Below, in pieces: positions 54,840 through 62,634 of a stretch of 64,000 nt of DNA. The translations under genes were made by a program, and so were the position numbers. Location: contig NZ_JYNO01000012.1 in assembly GCF_000934745.1 (NCBI RefSeq), positions 62,001 through 126,000 on the forward strand. Direction: 5' to 3'. This stretch comes from Desulfonatronum thioautotrophicum (lineage in GTDB: Bacteria > Desulfobacterota > Desulfovibrionia > Desulfovibrionales > Desulfonatronaceae). Position 1 is the first letter of the stretch, and every line of letters begins with the position of its first letter. The notes beneath the pieces are model-generated. The model was not told the origin of the DNA, made no database searches, and saw only the letters and a list, made by a program, of their open reading frames with translations.

Positions 54840-54920
54840 GAATGAAGACAATGAAGATATGGCCAGGTCTTACCTTCGTGATTTCCTGAAGGCTTTGCCC
54901 CGAATTGGGGAACACGGTGG

Positions 54921-54958
54921 AAAGCCCTTTCGGAATATCCGGGAGGGCTTTTGTTTTT
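54921..54958 (+). terminator. Rho-independent terminator after the PIN pair
   Basis: AAAGCCCT pairs with AGGGCTTT across a 15-base loop and is followed by TGTTTTT. It lies 110 bp after the PIN partner gene and would end its transcript. Confidence 0.8.
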
Positions 54959-55093
54959 CTGGCAGTCCAACGGGTTGTGCGGTAGGCTTGAGGTTGTGGA
55001 GCATCCCGTCAATGGTTGCTGAGGATTCCGTTTCAGCCTGGACGGACTGTGGGCACGGACCATCTTCCGACTGGACATCCTCGAAGCTTGTGG

Positions 55094-55170
55094 TGGATTC
55101 TGACGCTTTTGTTATTGTGCATTATAGGGCAGGATTGCATTGCGAATGCAAATACTGTTGTGCTTGGAAT
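55094..55170 (+). repeat. 77-bp direct repeat flanking the HEPN-MNT pair, left copy
   Basis: It begins TGGATTCTGACGCTTTTGT, ends TGTTGTGCTTGGAAT and holds the dyad TTGCATTGCGAATGCAA. The second copy at 56291-56367 has the same length and differs at only 6 positions by my count. Confidence 0.9.
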
Positions 55171-55182
55171 CCGATCGTTCCC

Positions 55183-55383
55183 ACGCTCCAGCGTGAGAAT
55201 ACAGGTGCCGACGCTCCAGCGTCGCGAATTGAACTCCGGTGGGGTGAATCGCTGCTCTTTGGATATTCCCGAGTATTTGGCGTATTTTCATGACCCGACA
55301 ATGCCCCCGAAAAGTCTTGGCTGATGGGAATTGACCGCACACTCCGGGCGATAACGGGGCGCTGGAGCGTGGGAACGATCGGA
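55183..55383. repeat. Paired CCCACGCTCCAGCGTG palindromic units
   Basis: CGTTCCCACGCTCCAGCGTG and GACGCTCCAGCGTC occur near 55185-55213; the reverse form GCGCTGGAGCGTGGGAACG is near 55361-55380. The pair thus forms a larger inverted repeat ~170 bp apart. Sequences of this type are scattered in many proteobacterial genomes. Confidence 0.6.
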
Positions 55384-55475
55384 ATATGCCTAAGGAATGC
55401 AACTGGCGATCAGGATACATCAGGTTTTTGCATGAGATGGCCAACACCAGACTTTGCTTCCGCTGAGGAGAAAGC

Positions 55476-55892
55476 ATGGATAGCTTCAAACAAATCCGCT
55501 GGGAGCAGCGATTCACGAATTATCAGCATGCATTGCGTCTGTTGACCGAGGCCGTGGAGCGCATCGACGATCTGGACGACCTGGGCAAGGAAGGACTGGT
55601 GCAGCGGTTCGAGTACACCTTTGAGCTGGCCTGGAAAACCATCAAGGATTTTCTCAACGCCAAGGGCGTGGACGTGCGGTTTCCCCGGGATGTCATCAAG
55701 CGGGCGTTCAGCGACGGCATCATCGACGACGGCGAGGCGTGGCTGGACATGCTGGACCAGAGGAACCGTCTGGCGCACACTTACAACGAGGCCGACTTCC
55801 GGCACTCGGTGGAAGCCATCGTGACCGTGTACTTTGATCAACTTGTCCAGCTCCAGAGGTATTTCGAGCGTGAACACCTTCGGAGTGTCTGA
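55476..55892 (+). CDS. HEPN-family nucleotidyltransferase substrate-binding protein (HI0074-like)
   Basis: The 138-residue protein opens WEQRFTNYQHALRLLTEAVE and continues QRFEYTFELAWKTIKDFL, typical of the HI0074/TIGR01987 group. It carries the Rx4H motif RNRLAHTY, the HEPN nuclease signature. GAGGAG precedes the ATG. It overlaps the MNT gene by 23 bp. Gene order is HEPN then MNT, opposite to the other two pairs of this window, so it is a separate lineage. Confidence 0.88.
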   Translation: MDSFKQIRWEQRFTNYQHALRLLTEAVERIDDLDDLGKEGLVQRFEYTFELAWKTIKDFLNAKGVDVRFPRDVIKRAFSDGIIDDGEAWLDMLDQRNRLAHTYNEADFRHSVEAIVTVYFDQLVQLQRYFEREHLRSV

Positions 55893-56226
55893 GCGTTCCT
55901 GGCGGCTCCTTCTGGAGTCCCTTGACGGGTGTCCGGAAGTGGAACGGGCCATCTTGTTCGGCTCCCGGGCAATGGGGAATTACCGAAAAGGGTCGGATAT
56001 TGATATCGCCCTGGTGGGAGATTGCGTGTCCCCGCGAACCGTCGCCCATTTGTCCGCCCTGCTCAATGAGCGCCTGCCTCTGCCTTATCAGATTGATCTT
56101 GTTGACTACTCTCATATTGCATCCCCTGCTCTGAAACAGCATATCGACGAACATGGGGTGGAAATATGGAGGGACGATACCTCTGCTCCAACGCTAAGTG
56201 AACAAGAAGTTCACGGACGCCCCTGA
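55870..56226 (+). CDS. MNT-type nucleotidyltransferase (HI0073-like)
   Basis: This 118-residue protein has LFGSRAMGNYRKGSDIDIALV: Gly31-Ser32 and Asp43-x-Asp45 make the nucleotidyltransferase site, with a third Asp in QIDLVDYSH. GTG 55870, preceded by AGAGG, is preferred over the open-frame start at 55834. It pairs with the overlapping HEPN gene. The pair lies between two 77-bp direct repeats. Confidence 0.85.
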   Translation: MNTFGVSERSWRLLLESLDGCPEVERAILFGSRAMGNYRKGSDIDIALVGDCVSPRTVAHLSALLNERLPLPYQIDLVDYSHIASPALKQHIDEHGVEIWRDDTSAPTLSEQEVHGRP

Positions 56227-56290
56227 CGCTGTGATGTCATAATGGTGCGGATGGGACCGTCTTCAGTCTAAACTCCCTCGTGACGTGTGC

Positions 56291-56367
56291 TGGATTCTGA
56301 CGCTTTTGTCATTGTGCATTATGGGGCACGGTTGCATTGCGAATGCAAATACGGTTGTGCCTGGAAT
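56291..56367 (+). repeat. 77-bp direct repeat flanking the HEPN-MNT pair, right copy
   Basis: Same as 55094-55170 with 6 substitutions and no gaps; it ends TGTGCCTGGAAT. It begins 64 bp after the MNT stop. Confidence 0.9.
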
Positions 56368-56415
56368 TGACATTTGGCCTTTTTTGGTGGTCCTTGCGGG
56401 CAAAGGTTGGTGGTC

Positions 56416-57162
56416 ATGAGTGCATTGCAAGAAAAAACCAAAGCTGATCATGTCATCCGTCGGATGCTGCAGGCTGCCGGGTGCGGCACCCAGAAGGAAC
56501 TGGCAGAGTCCCTGCGGACCATTCCATCGACCATCAGTGCCTGGAAGGTGCGCGGGTCCGTGCCCATGGAATGGGTCTACCGGGCCGCGCATTTGTTCCA
56601 TGTTGCCCCGCACTGGCTGATGACCGGGGAGCAGGAGGGAGGGCAGGGCGATAAATCTTTGGAGCCGGGAATCACGGTACTGGACATCTCCGGGGCCGCG
56701 GTTTCCCTGCGGGTGACCCTGCCCGCGGATCAGCAGCTGATCGGTATAGTCTATTCCGAAAGCGGGATTACCAAGCTGCGGGAATATGTCTGTCGACCGG
56801 TGATTCAGCCTTGGCTGAATGATCATGGGGAAGTGGTGCCGGATCTGGGGGCGGTGCCCTATGTGATGCGCCGGTCCGCGGCGGACAGTCTTGGCGACTG
56901 GCTGGCCATGGTCTGTTTCCGGGCCACGGAACCCCTGGGACCGATCCTGGCAGGGGACTGGTTGTTGGTGGATACCAGCCAGGTTCGGCCCATATCGCCG
57001 CACATTTATCTGGTTGGCGTGGCCGGCCGATTGCTGGTGCGGCGATTTGTCGTGGCCGCCCAGGGCGGGCAGTGGGTCGGAGAGGATCGGTCCCTGCCGC
57101 TTATCCCGGAAGAGGAAGCTTCGGTTTTTGGCAGAGTTCTGGAGCGGGCCGGGCCGCTGTAA
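56416..57162 (+). CDS. CI-repressor-like regulator with S24-type C-terminal domain
   Basis: A 248-residue regulator: residues 8-65 form a phage CI-type helix-turn-helix (ADHVIRRMLQAAGCGTQKEL, STISAWKVRGSVPMEWVYRA). The C-terminal ~130 residues resemble a LexA/CI S24 domain (GDWLLVDTSQVRP, RLLVRRFVVAAQGGQWVG). ATG 56416 is preceded by a weak AAAGG. It is a single gene with no other phage genes nearby; a domesticated phage or stress regulator is plausible. Targets are unknown. Confidence 0.8.
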   Translation: MSALQEKTKADHVIRRMLQAAGCGTQKELAESLRTIPSTISAWKVRGSVPMEWVYRAAHLFHVAPHWLMTGEQEGGQGDKSLEPGITVLDISGAAVSLRVTLPADQQLIGIVYSESGITKLREYVCRPVIQPWLNDHGEVVPDLGAVPYVMRRSAADSLGDWLAMVCFRATEPLGPILAGDWLLVDTSQVRPISPHIYLVGVAGRLLVRRFVVAAQGGQWVGEDRSLPLIPEEEASVFGRVLERAGPL

Positions 57163-57710
57163 AATTCACTTGTGTGGATTTTTTGTTGTCTCGTGCGCGT
57201 CTCTTTCATGGGCCTGTGACGTTTTTTGTAAATCATTTGCTTCTGCCGACTATTTCTTTTCTCCCCTGCCTGACTTACGCTCATTTCCTGCCGAATTATC
57301 TTCACCCGAAGGGCTTCTGATTTGGTTTTCCGGGTGTCCATGCTTCCGCCGTGCCCATGCGGCATGTTCAGACTCATTGTGCTTTTTCGCGGATTTTCTC
57401 TCTCTGGCACCTCTCTTGGGGGGAGGAGATAATTCCCCAGTTGTTTATCTCAACGTGCTGGCAGCAACATTGCACAATTTTGTTGATGTGTCGGTGGAAA
57501 ATTTCAACCTGATATGATTAACCTAGCCAAAGTCCTCTCTTTTTTTACTGGCATGAAATCTGCCTTGGAACCAGCAGATTGTGCATTTCAGCTCTGTGAG
57601 AGCCGTTGCGAGTGCATTTGGCAAGAGAATGGGTGCAACCGGCACAACCATGCTATTCAGGCAATGCGCTCAGACAGTGAGCACGGGAGACACCTTCCAG
57701 GAGGGGACGC
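57163..57710. other. Upstream region of the glutamine synthetase gene
   Basis: This 548-bp stretch has T-rich DNA and a sigma-54-type promoter at 57459-57474. The frame 57514-57840 overlaps the start of the synthetase gene in another frame and is not called. Confidence 0.55.
57459..57474 (+). promoter_or_regulatory. Sigma-54 promoter candidate upstream of glutamine synthetase
   Basis: TGGCAGCAACATTGCA matches TGGCACG-N4-TTGCA with the required GG-N10-GC spacing and two mismatches outside those dinucleotides. It lies 237 bp before the ATG. Sigma-54 with an NtrC-type activator commonly drives nitrogen-assimilation genes, so nitrogen control is likely. No activator site was identified. Confidence 0.7.
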
Positions 57711-59045
57711 ATGCAGGCCAGTGAGATCAGACAGTTCATCAAGGACAACGACATTGATTCCATCCGGGTTGATTTTTCGGATCTGCATGGCATCAATCGC
57801 GGCAAGATTGTACCGGCGCAACGATTCGAAGAGATCGTAGAGGAGGGCATCACCTGTGCTCAGGCGGTTTCATCGGTCCTCTTGAACAGCGACATTGCCA
57901 TGGGCTCCGGCGTGGCTGACGAGGTCGGCTATGGGGACATGAAGGTCGTCCCGGATTTGTCCACTTTTGCTCCAGTGCCCTATCTGGACAAAACGATCCG
58001 TCTGATCGGCGACCCCTACGTGAACCACGAACCCTGGCCCTTTTCCCCTCGCAACCTGCTTAAGCGGGTGCTGGGAGAATACGCTGAAATGGGTTTACAG
58101 CCCATTGTGGCCAGCGAGCTGGAATTCTACATCTTCAAGATGGCCGAGGATGGCACCTGCGGATTTTATAGCGACAAGCCGTGCAACGTGTACACCATGA
58201 GCCCCCGAGTCGACCCGCAGAACATCATGCGTAAGCTACAAGTGGTCCTTACGGGGATGGGCTACGATATCCTCTATTACAACCACGAATTTTTCCAGGG
58301 TCAATACGAATTCAACTGGAAGCACACGGATGCCCTGCTCATGGCTGACCAGACATTTACATTCAAGAATGTCTGCAAGGAAATCGGGCATATGGAAAAT
58401 TTGCTGATTACCTTTATGGGGCGACCGCGCAACGACGCTGGAGGCAGCGGTTTCCACATGCACTTTTCCATGAATGACGCCCAGGGAACAAATACTTTTG
58501 ATGATCCAGGCGGCGAACTGGGGATGTCCGATACCATGCGCCACTTCATCGGCGGAGTGATGCAGCACGCCAAGGCCAGCACGGCGCTGTTGGCGCCGAC
58601 GGTCAATTCCTACAAACGTTTCCAGTTGGATAGTTTTGCTCCGTATTTTATCGGCTGGGGACTGGACAACCGCACTGTGTATCTCCGGGTGCCCTCGGAA
58701 CGGGGAGCGGCCACCCGCATCGAGGTCCGGGCCGGCTGTGCCTCGGCCAATCCGTACCTGGCCATCGCGGCCATGCTGATCACCGGCCTGGAGGGCATTC
58801 GGAACAAGATTGATCCGGGCAAACCCTTTGAAGGGGACCTGTATCGGGAAAGCGAAGAAACTTTTCCCATCGTGCCGTTGTCCCTATTCCGCGCCCTGCA
58901 CGAGCTGCAGGCCGACGAACGACTTTGTTCAGCCGTAGGCCCCAAGATCATTCAGAATTTTCTGGCGATTAAAAATGCGGAGATCGAGCTTTATCGGAAC
59001 TGGGTTTCGGACTGGGAGTTCACCCATTACTCCTACCATCTTTAA
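57711..59045 (+). CDS. Glutamine synthetase family protein
   Basis: The 444-residue protein has the glutamine synthetase beta-grasp start (RVDFSDLHGINRGKIVP) and catalytic domain: SELEFYIF (metal Glu pair), GSGFHMHFSMND (His and ATP site), NSYKRF and RVPSERGAATRIEVRAG (Arg sites). This is the short GlnA-related type seen as GlnT, gamma-glutamylmethylamide synthetase (GmaS) or gamma-glutamylpolyamine synthetase. The motif NLYDLP for adenylylation is not seen. Split glutamate synthase genes follow, so either plain glutamine or a gamma-glutamylamide is possible. A sigma-54-type promoter lies upstream. Confidence 0.88.
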   Translation: MQASEIRQFIKDNDIDSIRVDFSDLHGINRGKIVPAQRFEEIVEEGITCAQAVSSVLLNSDIAMGSGVADEVGYGDMKVVPDLSTFAPVPYLDKTIRLIGDPYVNHEPWPFSPRNLLKRVLGEYAEMGLQPIVASELEFYIFKMAEDGTCGFYSDKPCNVYTMSPRVDPQNIMRKLQVVLTGMGYDILYYNHEFFQGQYEFNWKHTDALLMADQTFTFKNVCKEIGHMENLLITFMGRPRNDAGGSGFHMHFSMNDAQGTNTFDDPGGELGMSDTMRHFIGGVMQHAKASTALLAPTVNSYKRFQLDSFAPYFIGWGLDNRTVYLRVPSERGAATRIEVRAGCASANPYLAIAAMLITGLEGIRNKIDPGKPFEGDLYRESEETFPIVPLSLFRALHELQADERLCSAVGPKIIQNFLAIKNAEIELYRNWVSDWEFTHYSYHL

Positions 59046-59210
59046 CAGTCCCTTGAAAAACTCCCAATTACCGTGTCGCTGCTCCGGCACTTTCTTTTGT
59101 CAAAGCCGTTTTCTCGTATTTCGGGGCGAGACTTTCCGGTAAGTGCCGGATTGCTCCTTGCACTTGGGATTTTTGAACGGACTGTGGATCAGGACTTTTT
59201 CAACACGTAG
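59046..59210 (+). repeat. Dispersed palindromic element, copy H
   Basis: Full-length copy with ends CAGTCCCTTGAAAAACTCCC and GGGATTTTTGAACGGACTG and tail CTTTTTCAACAC. Its core (TTCTTTTGTCAAAGCCGTTT) is closely like copy A at 8147, unlike copy G. It fills the spacer between the glutamine synthetase gene and the amidotransferase gene. Confidence 0.88.
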
Positions 59211-59232
59211 TTAGACTGCCGAGGAGTGCATT

Positions 59233-60129
59233 ATGTGTGGGGTTGCCGGTGTTGTGTCCAGAGGCTCCATGTCCCTGGGCAACGACCTCCTGGACATGCT
59301 TTGGTGTGTCCGCCACCGTGGGCTGGATGCCACGGGTATTGCCCTTTATGAACAGCGGGATCTGGTCCGAATTCGGGTGACTCTGCCGGACCCGGAATTG
59401 GCCGGTGAGCTGCTCGAAACCGTTGGGCGGTTCGCTCAGGCCACGGAGCACCGGCTCTATCAGGGCGAGGGCATCTTCACCTTTTATGATGCCTTGCTGG
59501 ATATGGATCCGGATCAAATCGGGGAACTGCACCGGGCTATTGATGCCCATCCCAGGCTCTGCGTCCACTCCATCGGCAGGACGCTCACGGTCTACAAGGA
59601 CCAGGGCGATGCCGCCGGGATTCGGTCCCGTCATGAGATCCGGGCTGCCTCCGGGACACACGGCATCGGCCACGTTCGCCTAGCCACGGAAAGCGCCGAG
59701 GACATCAATGCGGCCCATCCCTTCACCACGCCGCTCTTTCCGGAACTGGCCATCGTGCACAACGGTCAGTTTACCAATTATTTCAATTTGCGCCGTTTCC
59801 TGGAATCCAAGGGTGCCCGTTTTAAGACCCGCAATGATTCGGAAATGGCCGCCCATTATCTGGGCTGGCAGATGGGCAGCCAGGGGTTGGACCTGGAGCA
59901 GGCCATGGCCGCGGCGCTGGAGGATTTTGACGGCATTTTCACCATCCTCGCGGCCACACCCACGCAGATCGGGTATGTCAAGGACAAGTTGGCCATCAAA
60001 CCACTGCTGGTCTTTGAGCAGGGTGGAGTGACGGTATTCGGTTCGGAGCAGATCAGTTTGACGCCGCTTTTCGCGGACGTCTTTGCCGATGAAATGGACC
60101 CTGGGACGGTGCGTGTATGGTCGTTGTAG
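59233..60129 (+). CDS. Class II glutamine amidotransferase, glutamate synthase component
   Basis: The protein begins MCGVAGVVSRG: Cys2 is the N-terminal nucleophile that releases ammonia from glutamine. HGIGHVRLATES, AHPFTTPLFPELAIVHNGQFTN and RNDSEMAAHYL are the usual amidotransferase motifs (Arg, Asn, Gly-Gln, Asp). The 298-residue product corresponds to the first domain of GltB, free-standing as in GlxB/MgsA. Its 3' end overlaps the next gene by 13 bp, so all three glutamate synthase parts are coupled. Confidence 0.92.
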   Translation: MCGVAGVVSRGSMSLGNDLLDMLWCVRHRGLDATGIALYEQRDLVRIRVTLPDPELAGELLETVGRFAQATEHRLYQGEGIFTFYDALLDMDPDQIGELHRAIDAHPRLCVHSIGRTLTVYKDQGDAAGIRSRHEIRAASGTHGIGHVRLATESAEDINAAHPFTTPLFPELAIVHNGQFTNYFNLRRFLESKGARFKTRNDSEMAAHYLGWQMGSQGLDLEQAMAAALEDFDGIFTILAATPTQIGYVKDKLAIKPLLVFEQGGVTVFGSEQISLTPLFADVFADEMDPGTVRVWSL

Positions 60130-60821
60130 ATGCCGCCACGCTGGCCAAGCGTGAACTCAATCGCAGGCTGAACAGCCTGCTGGCCGAGGGAGAAACCGCC
60201 ATCGAGGTCCAAAATCCCGGGTCCATGCACAATCTGGGGACCGCACTCAAGGGCCGGGGCGAGATCACTGTCCGCGGCTCCACCGGCTTCTACACCGGCG
60301 GCTTTCTGGAGGGCCCCCGGCTTGTGATCGAGGGAAATACCGGTTGGTACACCGGGGACAACATGCTAGCTGGGGAAATCATCATCCGCAAGAATGCCGG
60401 CAGCAATTGCGGCCCCTCCATGATCGGCGGAACCATCGTAGTCCATGGCAATACCGGGGGGCGGGCCGGTTTGGGCATGAAGGGCGGGGACCTGCTGGTT
60501 CTCGGATCCACCGGGCGTTGGTGCGGGCAGATGACCATGGGGGGCCGGATCATCATCCTGGGAGATGTGGGGCCTGGACTGGGCGAGTCCATGTACCGGG
60601 GGCTGATTCATGTCCGGGACCCGGAAGCCGAATCCAAGCTGGGCGGTAACGTGGAGTTCCATCCCATATCCGCGGACGAAGTCGATAGCCTGGCTCAGCT
60701 GTTCGCGACCCATGGCGTCCAGGCTGATCCCAACAGTTTCATGTCCGTGCGGCCCATGACCAGCGGACGGCACCATTATACCATTTTCAATCCTCAGCTT
60801 TCGGGAGCGGATGGCAGATGA
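60117..60821 (+). CDS. GXGXG-motif glutamate synthase component
   Basis: This 234-residue protein is a free-standing copy of the C-terminal GltB domain: beta-helix turns with G-x-G-x-x motifs (GRGEITVRGSTGFYTGG, IEGNTGWYTGDNM, VHGNTGGRAGLGMKGG). It has a structural role in channelling or holding the other parts (as GlxC/MgsB). It overlaps the FMN component by 4 bp (ATGA). Confidence 0.92.
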   Translation: MVVVDAATLAKRELNRRLNSLLAEGETAIEVQNPGSMHNLGTALKGRGEITVRGSTGFYTGGFLEGPRLVIEGNTGWYTGDNMLAGEIIIRKNAGSNCGPSMIGGTIVVHGNTGGRAGLGMKGGDLLVLGSTGRWCGQMTMGGRIIILGDVGPGLGESMYRGLIHVRDPEAESKLGGNVEFHPISADEVDSLAQLFATHGVQADPNSFMSVRPMTSGRHHYTIFNPQLSGADGR

Positions 60822-62140
60822 GCGAACACGAACGGCACGGAGCTTCCCCGGAAAAATCCCCAAAAGACCCGGCAATCCGGGAGGAAGCGCATTCCACCTG
60901 GTCCCGGGAAGTGCTTTCCGAAATCCGCTACAAGGCTGAGCATGGCACGCACCGCATCCGCGGCTGCGGGACACCACGTCCGTTTCCCGGGTTCAATGAC
61001 CTGACCGTGCTGCCCTCCCAGCTGACCCGGATGGCCGTGGACACCTACCGCGAGCCCTGTGAGACCCGCACCGTCCTGGGCAAGCGGTTTTGCACCGAGC
61101 CGTTGGTGGTGGAAACGCCGATTTTGATCTCCGGGATGAGTTACGGCGCCCTGTCCAAGGAGGCCAAGATTGCCCTGGCCCGATCCACCAGGTTGGTGGG
61201 CAATTCCATCAACAACGGCGAGGGCGGTCTGCTGCCCGAGGAACGGGCCGAGTCCTACCGTCAGGTGGTGCAGGTTCTGCCCAGCCGGATGGGCTTTTCC
61301 CTGCGCTCCATCGAGGCGGCGGACGCCCTGGAAATCATTGTGGGCATCGGGGCCAAGCCTGGTTTGTCCGGGCACCTGATGGGCAGCAAGATCAGCAAGG
61401 AGGTTGCCGAGTTCCGGCAGATCCCCGAAGGCATCGACCTGCACAGCCACCCCCGGCACGGAGACATCTTCGGCGCCGACGACCTGGTGATCAAGATGGA
61501 GCAACTTCGGGAGGTTACGGACAACCGTATCCCTATCTTCATCAAGATCGCCGCCGGCCGGGTTCGCGAGGATGTGAAGATCGCGGCCAAGGCCGGTGCG
61601 GACGGGATCGTGGTGGACGGAGCACAAGGGGGCACCGGAGCCGCGCCGGTGGTGGCCGCGGACCATATGGGCATGCCCACATTGCCGGCCCTGGTCCAGG
61701 CGGTACGCGCCCTGGAGGAGATGGGCGTCAAGGACGAGGTTTCCCTGATCGTTTCCGGGGGGATCAAGGACGGCGCCGACGTGGCCAAGGCCCTGGCTCT
61801 GGGCGCGGATGCCGTGGCCCTGGGCCAGTCCGTGATGGCGGCCATGGGCTGCACGGTCTGCAGGCGCTGCCACACCGGGCGCTGTGCCTTTGGCATCGGC
61901 ACCCAGGATCCCGAACTGCGGGCCCGCCTGGATATCGACACAGCGGCAAAGCGAGTAGCCAACTACATCAAGGCCATGACCCACGAGGCCGTGATCCTGG
62001 CCAAGGCCTCGGGAAAAACCCGGCTGCGCAACCTGGAACGGGAAGATCTGCGTTCCCTGACCCTGGAAGCCTGCGCCATGACCGGAATTCCATTGGTCGG
62101 AACGGATTTCACCTTTACGGAACCGTTTGGATTTTTTTAA
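60818..62140 (+). CDS. FMN- and Fe-S-binding glutamate synthase component
   Basis: The 440-residue protein is the central GltB barrel: ISGMSYGALSKEAKIALARS, NNGEGGLLPEER, GADGIVVDGAQGGTGAAP and VSGGIKDGADVAKALALGAD bind FMN and 2-oxoglutarate. Cysteines CTVCRRCHTGRCAFGI near 344-358 fit the 3Fe-4S cluster. It would reduce 2-iminoglutarate to glutamate, or 2-oxoglutarate plus an amine as in GlxD/MgsC. The usual GltD electron donor is not encoded nearby; an HcnA/HcnB-like module follows after 164 bp. Confidence 0.92.
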   Translation: MSEHERHGASPEKSPKDPAIREEAHSTWSREVLSEIRYKAEHGTHRIRGCGTPRPFPGFNDLTVLPSQLTRMAVDTYREPCETRTVLGKRFCTEPLVVETPILISGMSYGALSKEAKIALARSTRLVGNSINNGEGGLLPEERAESYRQVVQVLPSRMGFSLRSIEAADALEIIVGIGAKPGLSGHLMGSKISKEVAEFRQIPEGIDLHSHPRHGDIFGADDLVIKMEQLREVTDNRIPIFIKIAAGRVREDVKIAAKAGADGIVVDGAQGGTGAAPVVAADHMGMPTLPALVQAVRALEEMGVKDEVSLIVSGGIKDGADVAKALALGADAVALGQSVMAAMGCTVCRRCHTGRCAFGIGTQDPELRARLDIDTAAKRVANYIKAMTHEAVILAKASGKTRLRNLEREDLRSLTLEACAMTGIPLVGTDFTFTEPFGFF

Positions 62141-62236
62141 GGAGAGGGCTGAGACATGAGGGTTGAACCCCAATGGTGAGGGCAGAGGCTTGAGAGATGA
62201 GTTTGTCCTGGTGAGCACGGGTGGTGGAATCAAGAC

Positions 62237-62275
62237 ATAAAATCTGAAATCTGAAATCCAAAATCTGAAATTCAT
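62237..62275. repeat. Tandem AATCTGA-type tract
   Basis: Four steps of AAATCTGAAATCTGAAATCC-like sequence lie between the FMN component and the 2Fe-2S gene. They resemble, in another phase and orientation, the repeats at 1669-1710 and 4975-5116. Confidence 0.6.
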
Positions 62276-62304
62276 AGATAACGGCCAATTCACCAAGAAT
62301 TACC

Positions 62305-62634
62305 ATGAACAGAATCAGCGAACATCCAGTATTGGGAACCTTTGCCAAGGGACGGACCGTAGCCTTCAGCCTGGACGGGCGGACCATGGAAGGCTGCGAG
62401 GGCGAACCCATTGCCGTGGCACTGCGAGCCTCCGGCGTGCTGGTGCACCGGCAGACGGCCCGGCGCAACGAGCCGCGCGGTGTGTTCTGCGCCATAGGGC
62501 GCTGCACGGACTGTGTGATGGTCGTGGACGGACGACCCAATGTCCGCACCTGTGTCGAACCCCTGCGAGAAGGAATGCGCGTCCAGACCCAATTTGGCTT
62601 GGGAACGGCACGGCACGAGGAGCTGGGCTCATGA
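62305..62634 (+). CDS. HcnA-like [2Fe-2S] subunit
   Basis: A 109-residue protein with the Fer2_4 plant-ferredoxin-like fold: EGCEGEPIAVALRASGV, then CAIGRCTDCVMVVDGRPNVR and CVEPL, giving Cys-x4-Cys-x2-Cys...Cys. Such subunits occur in hydrogen cyanide synthase, proline dehydrogenase, opine and sarcosine oxidase-like complexes, passing electrons between two flavins. It overlaps the next gene by 4 bp (ATGA). Confidence 0.88.
   Translation: MNRISEHPVLGTFAKGRTVAFSLDGRTMEGCEGEPIAVALRASGVLVHRQTARRNEPRGVFCAIGRCTDCVMVVDGRPNVRTCVEPLREGMRVQTQFGLGTARHEELGS

Larger units (their letters stand above)
54811..55475. other. Gene-free accessory spacer with a terminator and repeats
   Basis: This 665-bp stretch contains a terminator (54921-54958), direct repeat copy 1 (55094-55170) and palindromic CCCACGCTCCAGCGTG units (55183-55213 and 55356-55383). 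The 144-residue frame at 54859-55293 crosses all of these and is not a credible gene. Confidence 0.55.

Noticed and set aside
54859-55293. 144-codon frame after the PIN pair
   Set aside because: It runs through a terminator, a direct repeat and palindromic units and resembles no protein.
55094-56367. 77-bp direct repeats as insertion-sequence ends
   Set aside because: They are direct, not inverted, and no transposase lies between them; recorded instead as flanking repeats of unknown mechanism.
57514-57840. 108-codon frame overlapping the glutamine synthetase start
   Set aside because: It overlaps the true gene out of frame and lies just past the sigma-54-like promoter.
60794-62296. 500-codon minus-strand open frame opposite the FMN glutamate synthase component
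   Set aside because: The plus-strand gene has all family motifs; the reverse frame is a codon-bias shadow.
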